Assembly: GCA_021798235.1 (NCBI GenBank)
Contig: JAJZMO010000178.1
Location: 1-8,929, forward strand
DNA from: Acidobacteriota bacterium
GTDB taxonomy: Bacteria; Acidobacteriota; Terriglobia; Terriglobales; Acidobacteriaceae
Direction of reading: 5' to 3'
DNA length: 8,929 nucleotides
The notes under the pieces are model-generated. The model did no database searches, was not told the DNA's origin, and saw only the letters and a list, made by a program, of their open reading frames with translations. Shown here one piece after another: positions 1 through 6,905 of this stretch. Made by a program: the position numbers and the translations under genes. The stretch's first letter is position 1, and the number at the start of each line of letters is the position of its first letter.

Positions 1-608
1 CGCTCCAGGTTTGTGATCGCCTGCTCAGGAACTCCGAATTGACGCAACCGCTCCGCTGCGGCTTGCAACAGCCAACCACTCTCGTGCGCCGCCATGCCAT
101 GCGCATCCTGCGAAAAGACCTGCTGGCTCTGCCGGGCCAGCAGATATTCCTGCTCACTGCTGACCAGATCTGGGCTGTAGACAGTGAACAAGCGCTGCCC
201 TTTGCGCACAAACTGGTAGGTCGCATTGGCAAACACATCTTGAATCCATCCGGGGAAGCGGGTCTGTACATAGGAGAGATGCTCCTCGTTCAAATCAACA
301 TTGCCGGGCACGCTGAGTTGATCGTTCACGTTCTTCAATTCCACCGTTGCCAACGTCACGCCGATTTCCTGCATACGCTGTGGCGACAACTGCACCGCAG
401 CCAACGTAGGCTCTGTTCCTGCAGGCACCGGGACATCGGATGTTGTCGGCTGGGGATCCCTGGCCGGGCCGCGTGCGACGACCGGGCTTTCTGCAGCTTG
501 CGAAGCCCAGCGGTATCGAGGCAAAAGAACATGGACTAGCATGGCCGCAAGCAAAACGCAGACAGTCATGGACGACAAAAGAGCAATCTGATACGTGCGG
601 GTCTTCAT
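1..608 (-). CDS. RND efflux periplasmic adaptor (CusB/HlyD family), N-terminal 202 residues, runs off the window
   Basis: This is the periplasmic membrane-fusion subunit of a tripartite RND exporter, bridging an inner-membrane pump to the TolC-type channel encoded just before it. Translating the minus strand from the ATG at 608-606 gives MKTRTYQIAL, a hydrophobic anchor at residues 8-30, a Pro-rich linker at about 41-68, then a conserved stretch at about 112-158 with VQTRFPGWIQDVF, YQFVRKGQRLFTVYSP and SSEQEYLLAR. I recognise this as the barrel-sandwich region of CusB-like copper/silver adaptors. The start is preceded by GGAGG with 6 bases of spacing and overlaps the upstream stop as ATGA, so the two genes should be translationally coupled. 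The N-terminal periplasmic part has no obvious Met-rich cluster, so copper rather than another divalent metal is inferred, not shown. The C-terminal half is outside the window. Confidence 0.9.
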   Translation of the reverse strand, partial: MKTRTYQIALLSSMTVCVLLAAMLVHVLLPRYRWASQAAESPVVARGPARDPQPTTSDVPVPAGTEPTLAAVQLSPQRMQEIGVTLATVELKNVNDQLSVPGNVDLNEEHLSYVQTRFPGWIQDVFANATYQFVRKGQRLFTVYSPDLVSSEQEYLLARQSQQVFSQDAHGMAAHESGWLLQAAAERLRQFGVPEQAITNLE

Positions 609-1963
609 GGTTTCACCTCCAGTGTGGTGGTCGGGGCATCGTCGAGAGGCGTTCCTGTGGCCAGTTCGAGATCGGCGAGGCGCGAGTCGAAATCAGCAAC
701 CGCCTGGACCCAGGCAAGATCGATATCAATGACGGTCATCTGGCTGTCGAGTAAATCAAGGAAATTCGTTTTGCCGTTTTCATAAGCGATTACGCTGGAC
801 TGAAGTGTGGCTTCGGCCTGAGGTTGGAGCTGGTCGTGATACAGAAGCGCAAATTTCTGTGCGGCCTCTGCCTGTACCCGTGCTTCCTGTATCTGACCGA
901 AGGCGGCATTGCGCAGCTCGGCGAGTTCGGCATCTTGCTCGCTGGCCTCGGCATTGGATTCGGAAATTTCCGCGTTGTGTTTGCGATGATTCAGCCAAGG
1001 CAGATTCATCGAACCTTCCACCATATAGTTGTTGCGTATCGGGATGCTGGGCGGCATGAGCATGTATCCGCCGGAAACTGTAAAGTCGGGGACATAAGCC
1101 TTCTTGGCCAGCGCCTGCTCTTTATGGCTGCGTGCAACGGCTACTTGGGCTGCGAGCAAATCGGGCCGAGAACGAAGCGCCAAGGTCTCCAGCGCCTGTT
1201 CGTCCGGCAGTGGCGCAAGTACGGCGTACTCTCCTTGCACGTTGAGCGGTGCTGCTGGGTCGCGCCCCAGCAGCGTGTTGAGGCGCGCGCGCGCGAGTTC
1301 GGCATCCCGATCGAAGCGAATCATGTGTTCCGCCAACTGTGTCAGCGCAACCTGCGCCTTCAAGATGTCTTGCTGCGGAACACTCCCTGTTGCGTACTGG
1401 ATTCGCGCTGCTTCGATGGCCTGGCGTGCGATGGAGACATGCTGGTGGTGGACCCGCAATTCATCGCTGGCGAGCAGCATGGCATCAAACGCTTTGTGGA
1501 CGCGCACGCGAACTTCCAGTCGCGTCTGCTGCAACTCCGCCTTCAATTCGGCCACGTCGGATTGCGCCACACTGGTGCGCAATCGGCGCTTGCCCGGTCC
1601 CGGCAGCGTCTCAGTGATGCTGAACATGTTCTGCGCGTCGTTAAAGTTCCAAGGCTGCTGCAGCGGCACTCCCCATCCGCGGTACATCGCGATGGGATCG
1701 TCGAGCGCTCCGGCGGCGGCAACGTGGGCTTCTGCAATGGCGACTCGTCGAACAGCGACTTCAATCTCTGGGTTATGGAGAAGGGCAATCCGTTCAACTT
1801 CGTCTAGCGTTAGTACCGGTCCGGAGGCCTGCGGAGCGTTACCCTCATCAAGCAACGCGGCGAAGGCACCCAACTCAGCGCCTTTGTCCGGCGTCTCTGC
1901 GCGAGAAACACCAGCGGGCACAATGGCAATCCAAACAAGAAATAGAGATACAAAAACTTTCAT
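605..1963 (-). CDS. TolC-family outer-membrane efflux protein (CusC/CzcC-like), 452 aa
   Basis: This is the trimeric outer-membrane channel of an RND exporter. The protein begins MKVFVSLFLVW with a Sec signal peptide (hydrophobic core about 3-18) ending SRA before ET at residue 22. There is no lipobox Cys, unlike many CusC lipoproteins. The mature part has the two-repeat pattern of the family: LTLDEVERIALLHNPEIEVA at about 51-70, ITETLPGPGKRRLR near 120, long Ala/Glu/Gln-rich coiled-coil helices, a second half with RPDLLAAQVAVA, and ENGKTNFLDLLDSQ near the end. Length is normal. I chose the ATG at 1963 because GGAGG lies 5 bases before it; an in-frame TTG at 1975 would extend it by four residues but has no such site. 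Its stop overlaps the next gene's start (ATGA). Confidence 0.93.
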   Translation of the reverse strand: MKVFVSLFLVWIAIVPAGVSRAETPDKGAELGAFAALLDEGNAPQASGPVLTLDEVERIALLHNPEIEVAVRRVAIAEAHVAAAGALDDPIAMYRGWGVPLQQPWNFNDAQNMFSITETLPGPGKRRLRTSVAQSDVAELKAELQQTRLEVRVRVHKAFDAMLLASDELRVHHQHVSIARQAIEAARIQYATGSVPQQDILKAQVALTQLAEHMIRFDRDAELARARLNTLLGRDPAAPLNVQGEYAVLAPLPDEQALETLALRSRPDLLAAQVAVARSHKEQALAKKAYVPDFTVSGGYMLMPPSIPIRNNYMVEGSMNLPWLNHRKHNAEISESNAEASEQDAELAELRNAAFGQIQEARVQAEAAQKFALLYHDQLQPQAEATLQSSVIAYENGKTNFLDLLDSQMTVIDIDLAWVQAVADFDSRLADLELATGTPLDDAPTTTLEVKP

Positions 1964-2010
1964 AACTCCCTCCAACGCGGATGCAGCTCGCGCCAGTTCG
2001 GGCGTTTGCG

Positions 2011-2026
2011 CTGCGCATAGACGCAG
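2011..2026. repeat. Small inverted repeat CTGCG-N6-CGCAG
   Basis: A 5-bp stem with a 6-base loop lies in the 107-base gap between the Cys-rich gene and the TolC gene. With the stem at 2053-2066 it forms a pair of short hairpins in the intercistronic leader. No T-run follows on the minus strand, so it is not a convincing terminator; it could modulate mRNA stability or be chance. Confidence 0.3.
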
Positions 2027-2052
2027 AACGACGCACGAAAGCGCAATTTCAG

Positions 2053-2066
2053 CCTGCGGACGCAGG
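2053..2066 (-). repeat. Perfect 6-bp hairpin (CCTGCG-GA-CGCAGG) just after a stop codon
   Basis: The arms 2053-2058 and 2061-2066 are exact reverse complements. In minus-strand mRNA the hairpin begins 5 bases after the TAG stop of the Cys-rich gene. It is followed by CTGAAATTG rather than a T-tract, so it would be at most a weak terminator or processing site that could lower TolC expression relative to the first gene. A relaxed loop would need the inner pair open. Confidence 0.4.
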
Positions 2067-2070
2067 AATC

Positions 2071-2442
2071 CTAGATACGGAGGATGGAGGTGTTAGCGGA
2101 GGGGAGAATCGACGGAATGGGTGCAAGAGCCTGCACACAGCGGGCGCTTTTCATGCCGGGCGCGGGCAAACGAACAGGGTGCGATACGAATGCGAACGGC
2201 TGCGCATGTTCGGAAAAATACGGAAGCGCAAGATGGATCGCCCGATTCTGGGGATTGACCTGGCAACAGGAGTTATCCGCATTCATTGTGGCTGGGGCGC
2301 AGGTCTGTGCCATGCTGTGGCAGCAGGCATGTTGCCCCGTCGGCTGCATCGCTTGCAAACAAGCAGATGCTGGAATCGCGATCCACAGGATCGTCATCGC
2401 CAGCATCAACCAAGCGCGTTGTCTGCCACTGCCCACCTGCAT
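2071..2442 (-). CDS. Small Cys-rich exported protein leading the efflux operon; putative metal-binding, function unknown
   Basis: The protein is 123 aa. A hydrophobic segment at about 11-27 (WLMLAMTILWIAIPASAC) looks like a signal peptide, with possible cleavage at ASA before C28; that Cys could instead be lipidated, though the lipobox is imperfect. The mature N-terminus is rich in Cys and His: C28, then HACCH at 39-42, C48, C59-C60, with Met residues between, and a further C102. Similar small double-CC proteins sit before CusCBA-type operons in Acidobacteria as I recall them; I know no assigned function. Position, export and thiol spacing suggest a periplasmic metal-binding or metal-sensing accessory. 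The start is uncertain: ATG 2442 lies almost on the predicted -10 box, so the true start may be leaderless or the in-frame ATG at 2406 (Met13), neither with a strong ribosome site. Confidence 0.7.
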   Translation of the reverse strand: MQVGSGRQRAWLMLAMTILWIAIPASACLQAMQPTGQHACCHSMAQTCAPATMNADNSCCQVNPQNRAIHLALPYFSEHAQPFAFVSHPVRLPAPGMKSARCVQALAPIPSILPSANTSILRI

Positions 2443-2470
2443 AGTGTAAACCCCAAGCTCTATTTGTCAA
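2443..2470 (-). promoter_or_regulatory. Predicted sigma-70-type promoter of the efflux operon
   Basis: On the minus strand there is a perfect TTGACA (2470-2465), a 16-base spacer, and TACACT (2448-2443; T, A, A and T agree with TATAAT). It points at the Cys-rich gene and the two efflux genes. The predicted transcript start would be near 2436, inside the first few codons from ATG 2442, which bears on the start choice for that gene. Confidence 0.5.
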
Positions 2471-2485
2471 CATGGAGCTTGGGGT
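2450..2485. promoter_or_regulatory. Perfect 11-bp inverted repeat around the -35 box; candidate operator
   Basis: The left arm ACCCCAAGCTC (2450-2460) is the exact reverse complement of GAGCTTGGGGT (2475-2485), with 14 bases between. The TTGACA -35 element lies in the centre, so a dimeric regulator bound here would cover the promoter. No T-run follows on either strand, which argues against a terminator. The regulator is not encoded in this window; a metal-responsive repressor or two-component regulator is the obvious guess given the operon. Confidence 0.6.
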
Positions 2486-2746
2486 GGGGCATCGCAGTGA
2501 CCAGCATCACGTCACCACAATGCTCCCAGGAATCGACGGATGAGCATCGAATTAATTTCGTTGAACGCAAAGGCCCGTTCTTACTAGTTGAGATTGCGCT
2601 TACTTTTATGGAGACAAACGCATTCGTAAATGCTGACAGACTTTTCGTTACTGATACAGGCTTGGTGTTCGTAAAGCTCACAGAAGCGGGTAGCTGCAAC
2701 TAAAATGGAAGGGGCAGTAGTTCACAAGAGTACCCGTAGGCGAGAC
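2486..2746. other. Intergenic region before the orphan nuclease-like gene
   Basis: This stretch separates the divergent efflux operon and the plus-strand accessory gene. I see no RNA gene and no strong plus-strand promoter. One open frame on each strand crosses it: the plus frame ending at the TAA at 2701-2703 reads plausibly (VERKGPFLLVEIAL, NADRLFVTDTGLVFVKL), but it has no good start with a ribosome site and I do not recognise it. It may be a gene remnant or chance. Confidence 0.4.
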
Positions 2747-4405
2747 ATGCCATACCTTTTCAGCGAATGCGCGCCCGAGCTGCAACAAGCCATCCAGGCA
2801 GTTGAGAACCGTGCAGACGATTGCTATCGTCTAATACGGCTACTGAAGCAGCCTCGAAATCTGGCGACTTGGGCGCTCTTAAGCGCGATGGCCCTCGAAC
2901 TAGAGACGTTTCAACAGCGTTTCGGAGCCTACAGCTTTCGTCATAGATTTGCGCTGATAAACCTTGAGCGTTATATGTGCGGCTTCTACTTCATTGCCGT
3001 TCACGGCAGGCCGGAATCTAAGCTCGTGAATGCCTACACGTTTCATGGAAGCCTCAAGGTCGATGCGACCTTCGCACTCAACGTCAGTGGAAAGTATACG
3101 AATTTTCTTAATATTTTTCCCTTGTGGCATCGAGACCATGAGCGCGCCGAACTAATGGCGAATGGAGCGGTACGTTTTTATATACCCCGTGATTCGGCGC
3201 GCCAGCGTCAGGTCCTCGCGTACCAGCAACTGTATCGCCCTGCTGAGGAAATAAGAAGGATCCCGAAAAAAAATGGGCGATCTCCAGAGTTGCAGCGCCT
3301 ATTTAACGATCTCTTCCAGCAAGCTCGCCCGGCTGGCCTTCAAAAAAAATTTCACTATGAACCTTCAGATGAGTTGATCGAAGCTCTGCGACCGGAATAT
3401 CAGGAGCGATTGGATGCCAATTTTCGGCACCCTGATTCCTTCCAACTAAACGGGTACTCACTTGCGGAGTTCAAAGCTGTTTATGTCGCGATCTTAATCC
3501 TGAGCGCGATTCACGAATACATCTGTTATCCGTGGGGCAATCAAGGACGACCCATCCCTGAATCCTCATTGGTCATGGTCAAAAAGCGATTCCAATGGAT
3601 AAACAAATTGAGCAACATTTCAAGAGTGCCCAAGGCTACTTGCAATGCCATCGTCAAGGAATTGACACTTCGTCCAGAGAATCGTTCCTTCACTAGCCTC
3701 TGTATCACGCCCTTTGTGCCATTAGATAGCCGTGACAACACTCTCGCTGTCGCTCCGCAGTTTCCTCTCGCCAGTGCCGCTGATGAGAATGCACTACGCC
3801 AGTTCTCCTACACATATCCGGCGTTATTTTCAGGACAGAATACGCAGAAGGAAGAGGGTATGAGGGGCCTCCTGCGATCCGCGAACCCAGGATATAGGAT
3901 TGATTTCACAATCCCACTCCCTGATGGTCCGACAGAGATTGATGCCCTTATCGAAGATGAGACGACCTCAACTGTAGTGCTTGCTGAGTTGAAATGGTTG
4001 CGAAAGCCTTACAAGCCTTTAGAACGGATAGAGCGGGAAAAGGACCTCGAAAAAGGGGTTTCGCAACTGGGGTTGATACGTGCGTATGGCAGGGCACATC
4101 CAAATTTTCTGCTCAAACGTGGTAAGCTCTCTCGCTCCTTAGCCGACTATAACAAGGTTCACCACATTCTCTTGGTACGCGATTATTGGCATTGGGTAGA
4201 GCCAGAAGATACTATTGCGATTCTTGACTTCGATGAATTTCTAGAGCAATTTCGTAAGAGCACTTCTTTGGATGGTCTAATGACCGAGCTTCTCTCGTAT
4301 GGATGGCTTCCGATCGAAGGTCAAGACTTCTATGTTGACTACACAGCTACTTCGGTTAATAATGCAACGATCGAGTCGCTACTGTTCCATAATGGATTTC
4401 GATAG
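2747..4405 (+). CDS. Uncharacterised 552-aa protein with a C-terminal PD-(D/E)XK nuclease signature
   Basis: I do not recognise the family as a whole. The last third carries a clear restriction-endonuclease-fold signature: TEID (D399) then VVLAELKW (E414, K416), a 14-residue gap between D and ExK, then GVSQL with Q440 in a following helix, the pattern of a D, ExK, Q active site. The first ~350 residues look mainly helical (SAMALELETFQQRF, then FALINLERYMCGFYF and YVAILILSAIHEYICYPWG) and show no ATPase, methylase or helicase motif. I prefer the ATG at 2747 (MPYLFSECAPELQ) because AGG lies 6 bases before it; an ATG at 2705 would add 14 residues without a ribosome site. The gene stands alone, is visibly richer in A/T runs than its neighbours, and sits beside toxin-antitoxin and type I RM genes, suggesting horizontally acquired defence function. 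Metal-dependent DNA cleavage is inferred from the motif only. Confidence 0.75.
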   Translation: MPYLFSECAPELQQAIQAVENRADDCYRLIRLLKQPRNLATWALLSAMALELETFQQRFGAYSFRHRFALINLERYMCGFYFIAVHGRPESKLVNAYTFHGSLKVDATFALNVSGKYTNFLNIFPLWHRDHERAELMANGAVRFYIPRDSARQRQVLAYQQLYRPAEEIRRIPKKNGRSPELQRLFNDLFQQARPAGLQKKFHYEPSDELIEALRPEYQERLDANFRHPDSFQLNGYSLAEFKAVYVAILILSAIHEYICYPWGNQGRPIPESSLVMVKKRFQWINKLSNISRVPKATCNAIVKELTLRPENRSFTSLCITPFVPLDSRDNTLAVAPQFPLASAADENALRQFSYTYPALFSGQNTQKEEGMRGLLRSANPGYRIDFTIPLPDGPTEIDALIEDETTSTVVLAELKWLRKPYKPLERIEREKDLEKGVSQLGLIRAYGRAHPNFLLKRGKLSRSLADYNKVHHILLVRDYWHWVEPEDTIAILDFDEFLEQFRKSTSLDGLMTELLSYGWLPIEGQDFYVDYTATSVNNATIESLLFHNGFR

Positions 4406-4579
4406 CTGCGGCTGGGCGGGCAACTACGACATGCGCTTTAAGTTTCGGACTTCGGGCAGACAACGCGGTGGCTCGCACTCCCGATGGTTTCCAAATTTTG
4501 GCAACGGTAAATGCACTTGACCCCGGGGAAGTTCTCAATTGATGTCAAATTGTCTTATCATCCGCGAAAATCAAATCGC
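4406..4579. other. Intergenic segment with no convincing gene
   Basis: Short open frames exist on both strands (for example 4356-4538 minus and 4299-4520 plus), but none has a ribosome site, a recognisable domain or consistent codon use. The segment may hold the terminator of the upstream gene and the promoter of the ATPase, but I see no stem followed by a T-run. Confidence 0.4.
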
Positions 4580-4608
4580 GTAATTATGTATCGATATGGC
4601 ATAATTAC
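4580..4608. promoter_or_regulatory. 9-bp inverted repeat immediately before the ATPase start
   Basis: GTAATTATG (4580-4588) and CATAATTAC (4600-4608) are exact reverse complements separated by 11 bases. The right arm ends 5 bases before the ATG at 4614 and abuts the weak AAGG ribosome site. The A/T-rich arms could form a protein-binding site over the promoter or an mRNA stem affecting initiation; autoregulation is inferred. Confidence 0.5.
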
Positions 4609-4613
4609 AAGGT

Positions 4614-5803
4614 ATGGTTCCCAGGCTTGCCCAACCCAGATTGCGAAAGCTCCTGCAGCAGTTTCCTGCCGTGGCACTGCTTGGCCCAAGGCAGGTGGGC
4701 AAGACCACGCTCGCGCACTCGCTGGCGGAAGAACTTGGCACGCAGGCGATTTACCTCGACTTGGAGCTGCCTTCTGACCGCGCAAAGTTGGCCGAGCCAG
4801 AACTCTACCTCGCGCAGCACGCAGATCGGTTGGTCATCTTCGATGAAATCCATCGACTGCCAGGTATCTTCGCGACGCTGCGGAGTCTGATCGACCAGCG
4901 GCGGCGCAAAGGCAAACGCAACGGACAGTTTCTCCTGCTCGGCTCCGCGTCCATTGACCTCTTGCAGAGTCTGCAGAAACGCTGGCAGGACGCATTGCCT
5001 ACGAGGAACTGACTCCATTTTCCGTGGCGGAAGTTGCTGCCTCTGGAATCGGCACGGCTGACCAGCTATGGAATCGCGGCGGCTTTCCGGACAGCTTTCT
5101 TGCCGACGGCGACGAGGACAGCTTCGTGTGGCGCTCCGCCTTCATCCAGACCTATCTCGAACGTGATGTACCCGCGCTCGGCCCGCGCATTCCGGCAGAG
5201 ACGTTGCGCCGATACTGGCAGATGCTCGCTCACAATCAGGGGCAGATGCTCAACGCGGCGCAGCTCGCCAGCGGACTCGGCGTGAGCGGGCATACCGTCG
5301 CGCGTTATCTCGACATCATGGTGGACCTGCTGCTCGTGCGCCGCTTGCAGCCCTGGGCCGCGAATGCGAAGAAGCGTCTTGTACGCACATCGAAGGTCTA
5401 TGTCCGCGATAGCGGCCTGTTGCACGCGCTGCTCGGCATTCGCAGCATGGAAGAACTGCTGGGGCATCCGGTTGTCGGCCCAAGCTGGGAGGGGATGCTG
5501 ATCGAGAACATCTTGAGCGCACTGCCAGCCACCACGCGGACATCGTTCTACCGCACCTCCGCCGGGGCTGAGATTGACTTGGTAATTGAATTCAGCGCGA
5601 AGGATCGTTGGGCCATTGAGATCAAACGCTCTCTCGGCAGCCCCGCGCCCAGCAAAGGCTTTTACAATGGCTGCGAGGACATCAAGGCGACGCGGCAGAT
5701 CGTACTGTATCCCGGCGAGGAACACTTCAAGCTGGATAAAAAGACGGAAGTGATGTCGCTGCAAAGATTGCTGAAGGATGAATTGGAACAGCCCCATCTA
5801 TAG
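4614..5803 (+). pseudogene. AAA+ ATPase of the DUF4143 type, interrupted by a single-base frameshift
   Basis: The first part, in frame from ATG 4614, has Walker A GPRQVGKTT (residues 24-32), Walker B LVIFDEI (73-79) and sensor strand LLLGSAS (107-113). The frame then runs into a stop near 5010. The next codons of the family, ETLAGRIAYEELTPFSVAEV, continue in another frame from about 4961 to the stop at 5801-5803. One missing base at about 4964-4968 would restore DLL-x-ESAETLAGR and a normal 396-aa protein. The second part has a winged-helix-like stretch (LNAAQLASGLGVSGHTVARYL) and a DUF4143 end with AGAEIDLVIEF and AIEIKRS, an E-x-D / E-x-K nuclease-like core. Such ATPases are common stand-alone accessory genes of unclear role. 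The damage may be real decay or a sequencing error; the rest is intact. Confidence 0.88.
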
Positions 5804-5861
5804 GAACTGACGAGAGCCTTCATTGTGCGATTCTCAAGCGCAATAACAAGTAGGCTGACTC

Positions 5862-6302
5862 TTATTTTTTGAGTCGTACATCAAACGGATACGGGAACGT
5901 CTCTACGATCCGAAACTTCGCAGCATCGGGATGCGACGGATTGAACAGAAAATTTGCTGTCTCCGGTACAAGCGCGCTGGGTACTTGCAACAGAATAGAC
6001 CCGTTTTTTCGCAGCCAGGCAGTGCCTAAATCGCGGGTTGCAGCTTCGTTTGTATGCCAATCCTGCGGTAGTTTCTCTGGCTTGATGACAGGAATCTTTA
6101 TATTCGGCCCTTCGATTCGCAGCAGCGTGAACGCTGGCGGCACATCATTTGCGCTGGTATGGACGCAGACTTCCAGCAACGCCGAGGCCGGCGTCCCCGC
6201 AAGATACACAACGGGCTGGCCCGCATAGTGCCAGCGGCCCGGCGCTTTCTGGCCGCCCGCTCCGCTGAGATCGCGATGACGGCTAATTCTCCACAGAATC
6301 AT
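5862..6302 (-). CDS. RES-domain toxin (NAD+-targeting type II toxin), 146 aa
   Basis: The protein starts MILWRISRHRDLSG and contains GRWHYAG, VVYLAGTPASALLEV and LQVPSALVPETANFLFNP, the hallmark segments of RES toxins. By spacing, the conserved polar residues correspond to R5, R23, Y33, E44 and S109, matching the Arg, Tyr, Glu and Ser of the active-site pocket described for MbcT/ParT-type toxins. These deplete or transfer ADP-ribose from NAD+; the exact reaction here is not visible. Length is typical of small RES toxins and all motifs are present, so it looks functional. The ATG at 6302 directly follows the antitoxin stop (TAAATG), implying coupled translation from one message. It converges on the damaged ATPase, with 58 bases between the stops. 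Confidence 0.92.
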   Translation of the reverse strand: MILWRISRHRDLSGAGGQKAPGRWHYAGQPVVYLAGTPASALLEVCVHTSANDVPPAFTLLRIEGPNIKIPVIKPEKLPQDWHTNEAATRDLGTAWLRKNGSILLQVPSALVPETANFLFNPSHPDAAKFRIVETFPYPFDVRLKK

Positions 6303-6722
6303 TTAGACAAACATGCCCTCGTCCATCTGAATGAGCAATTCGTCTACGATCCGGCTGCCAGTGTCTGTATTCAGCAAGGAGAGTGGCGTGCGTCCATCGA
6401 GCCGCGCATGTGGCTTGCGCAGCCAGGCCAGAGCGCGCTCGCGGCTGCCATAAACGGACTCCGCCAGCGACAGCACGCGAATGGCACGGAGCACGCGGTC
6501 GGATTCCTCTACCGTCAATTTTTCCCGGCGGGAACGGCGATGTTGGAGCGTTCGCCGTGGGATGATGACCGCGTCAATCTCCGCCTGTTGTAGACCAAGC
6601 GCAACCAGCCGCTTGATGGCAGATGGCGCCAACCGTCCTTCGACGATGCGAAGAATCTCTGTCTCCGTCGCCGGAGGCCGCAGGCCGAGCCAGTCTCCGA
6701 TCTGTACATTGGCAGCATTCAT
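6303..6722 (-). CDS. Xre/MbcA/ParS-type antitoxin (DUF2384), 139 aa, partner of the RES toxin
   Basis: This is the antitoxin of a RES/Xre module. The C-terminal half is the toxin-binding domain: LTVEESDRVLRAIRVLSLAE, YGSRERALAWLRKPHARLDG, RTPLSLLNTDTGSRIVDELL, a textbook DUF2384 pattern. The C-terminal tail is expected to enter the toxin's NAD+ pocket. The N-terminal half (about 1-60, including EILRIVEGRLAPSAIKRLVALGL) fits the Xre-like helix-turn-helix used for autorepression. I start at ATG 6722, with GGAAGGAG upstream (8 bases from GGAG to ATG); an in-frame TTG at 6728 would lie only two bases after that site. It is first in the pair, so the antitoxin is made before the toxin. Confidence 0.92.
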   Translation of the reverse strand: MNAANVQIGDWLGLRPPATETEILRIVEGRLAPSAIKRLVALGLQQAEIDAVIIPRRTLQHRRSRREKLTVEESDRVLRAIRVLSLAESVYGSRERALAWLRKPHARLDGRTPLSLLNTDTGSRIVDELLIQMDEGMFV

Positions 6723-6745
6723 GGCCAAATCTCCTTCCTACAGTA

Positions 6746-6764
6746 TGCCACATATTATCTGGCA
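6746..6764. promoter_or_regulatory. Inverted repeat TGCCA-N9-TGGCA upstream of the antitoxin; candidate autoregulatory operator
   Basis: The 5-bp arms flank an A/T-rich centre (CATATTATC on the plus strand) that contains a -10-like GATAAT on the minus strand, 24 bases or more from the antitoxin ATG. Xre-type antitoxins usually repress their own promoter through such sites. No good -35 could be placed, so the exact promoter is unsure. Confidence 0.4.
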
Positions 6765-6781
6765 AAATGTTACGATCTCCA

Positions 6782-6792
6782 GTAAGACTTAC
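6782..6792. repeat. 11-bp palindrome GTAAG-A-CTTAC between the divergent operons
   Basis: This perfect odd palindrome lies midway in the gap between the toxin-antitoxin pair and the type I methylase. It could be a regulator site for either side; a palindrome this short may also be chance. Confidence 0.25.
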
Positions 6793-6905
6793 GCAAAATC
6801 ATGTATCCTCGGTGGGAAGCCGTTGACCGAATTGCTTGATTCTCTGCTAGTTAAGACGTACAACGGTACTTCCGGGTCAACAATGGCAACAAGGAAGCGG
6901 GTTTC

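Noticed and set aside
824..1807. Long plus-strand open frames (824-1807 and 1104-2096) opposite the TolC gene
   Set aside because: They are antisense shadows of a clear TolC-family gene; no ribosome site and no recognisable domain.
4356..4538. 60-residue minus-strand open frame between the orphan nuclease gene and the ATPase
   Set aside because: It overlaps the end of the nuclease gene, has no ribosome site and resembles no family I know.
5066..5797. 243-residue minus-strand open frame opposite the ATPase C-terminal part
   Set aside because: The plus strand carries the DUF4143 sequence; the reverse frame has no domain I recognise.
5822..5875. Possible terminators between the convergent ATPase and RES toxin genes: a stem at 5822-5844 and GACTC-N9-GAGTC at 5857-5875
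   Set aside because: The first stem needs a G-U pair and has no T-run after it on either strand; the second has the T-run in its loop and overlaps the toxin stop. Neither is a canonical terminator.
6823..6853. TTGACC at 6823 with TAGTTA 19 bases later as an hsdM promoter
   Set aside because: The spacing is too long and the -10 match too poor to list as a feature, though a promoter must lie in this gap.
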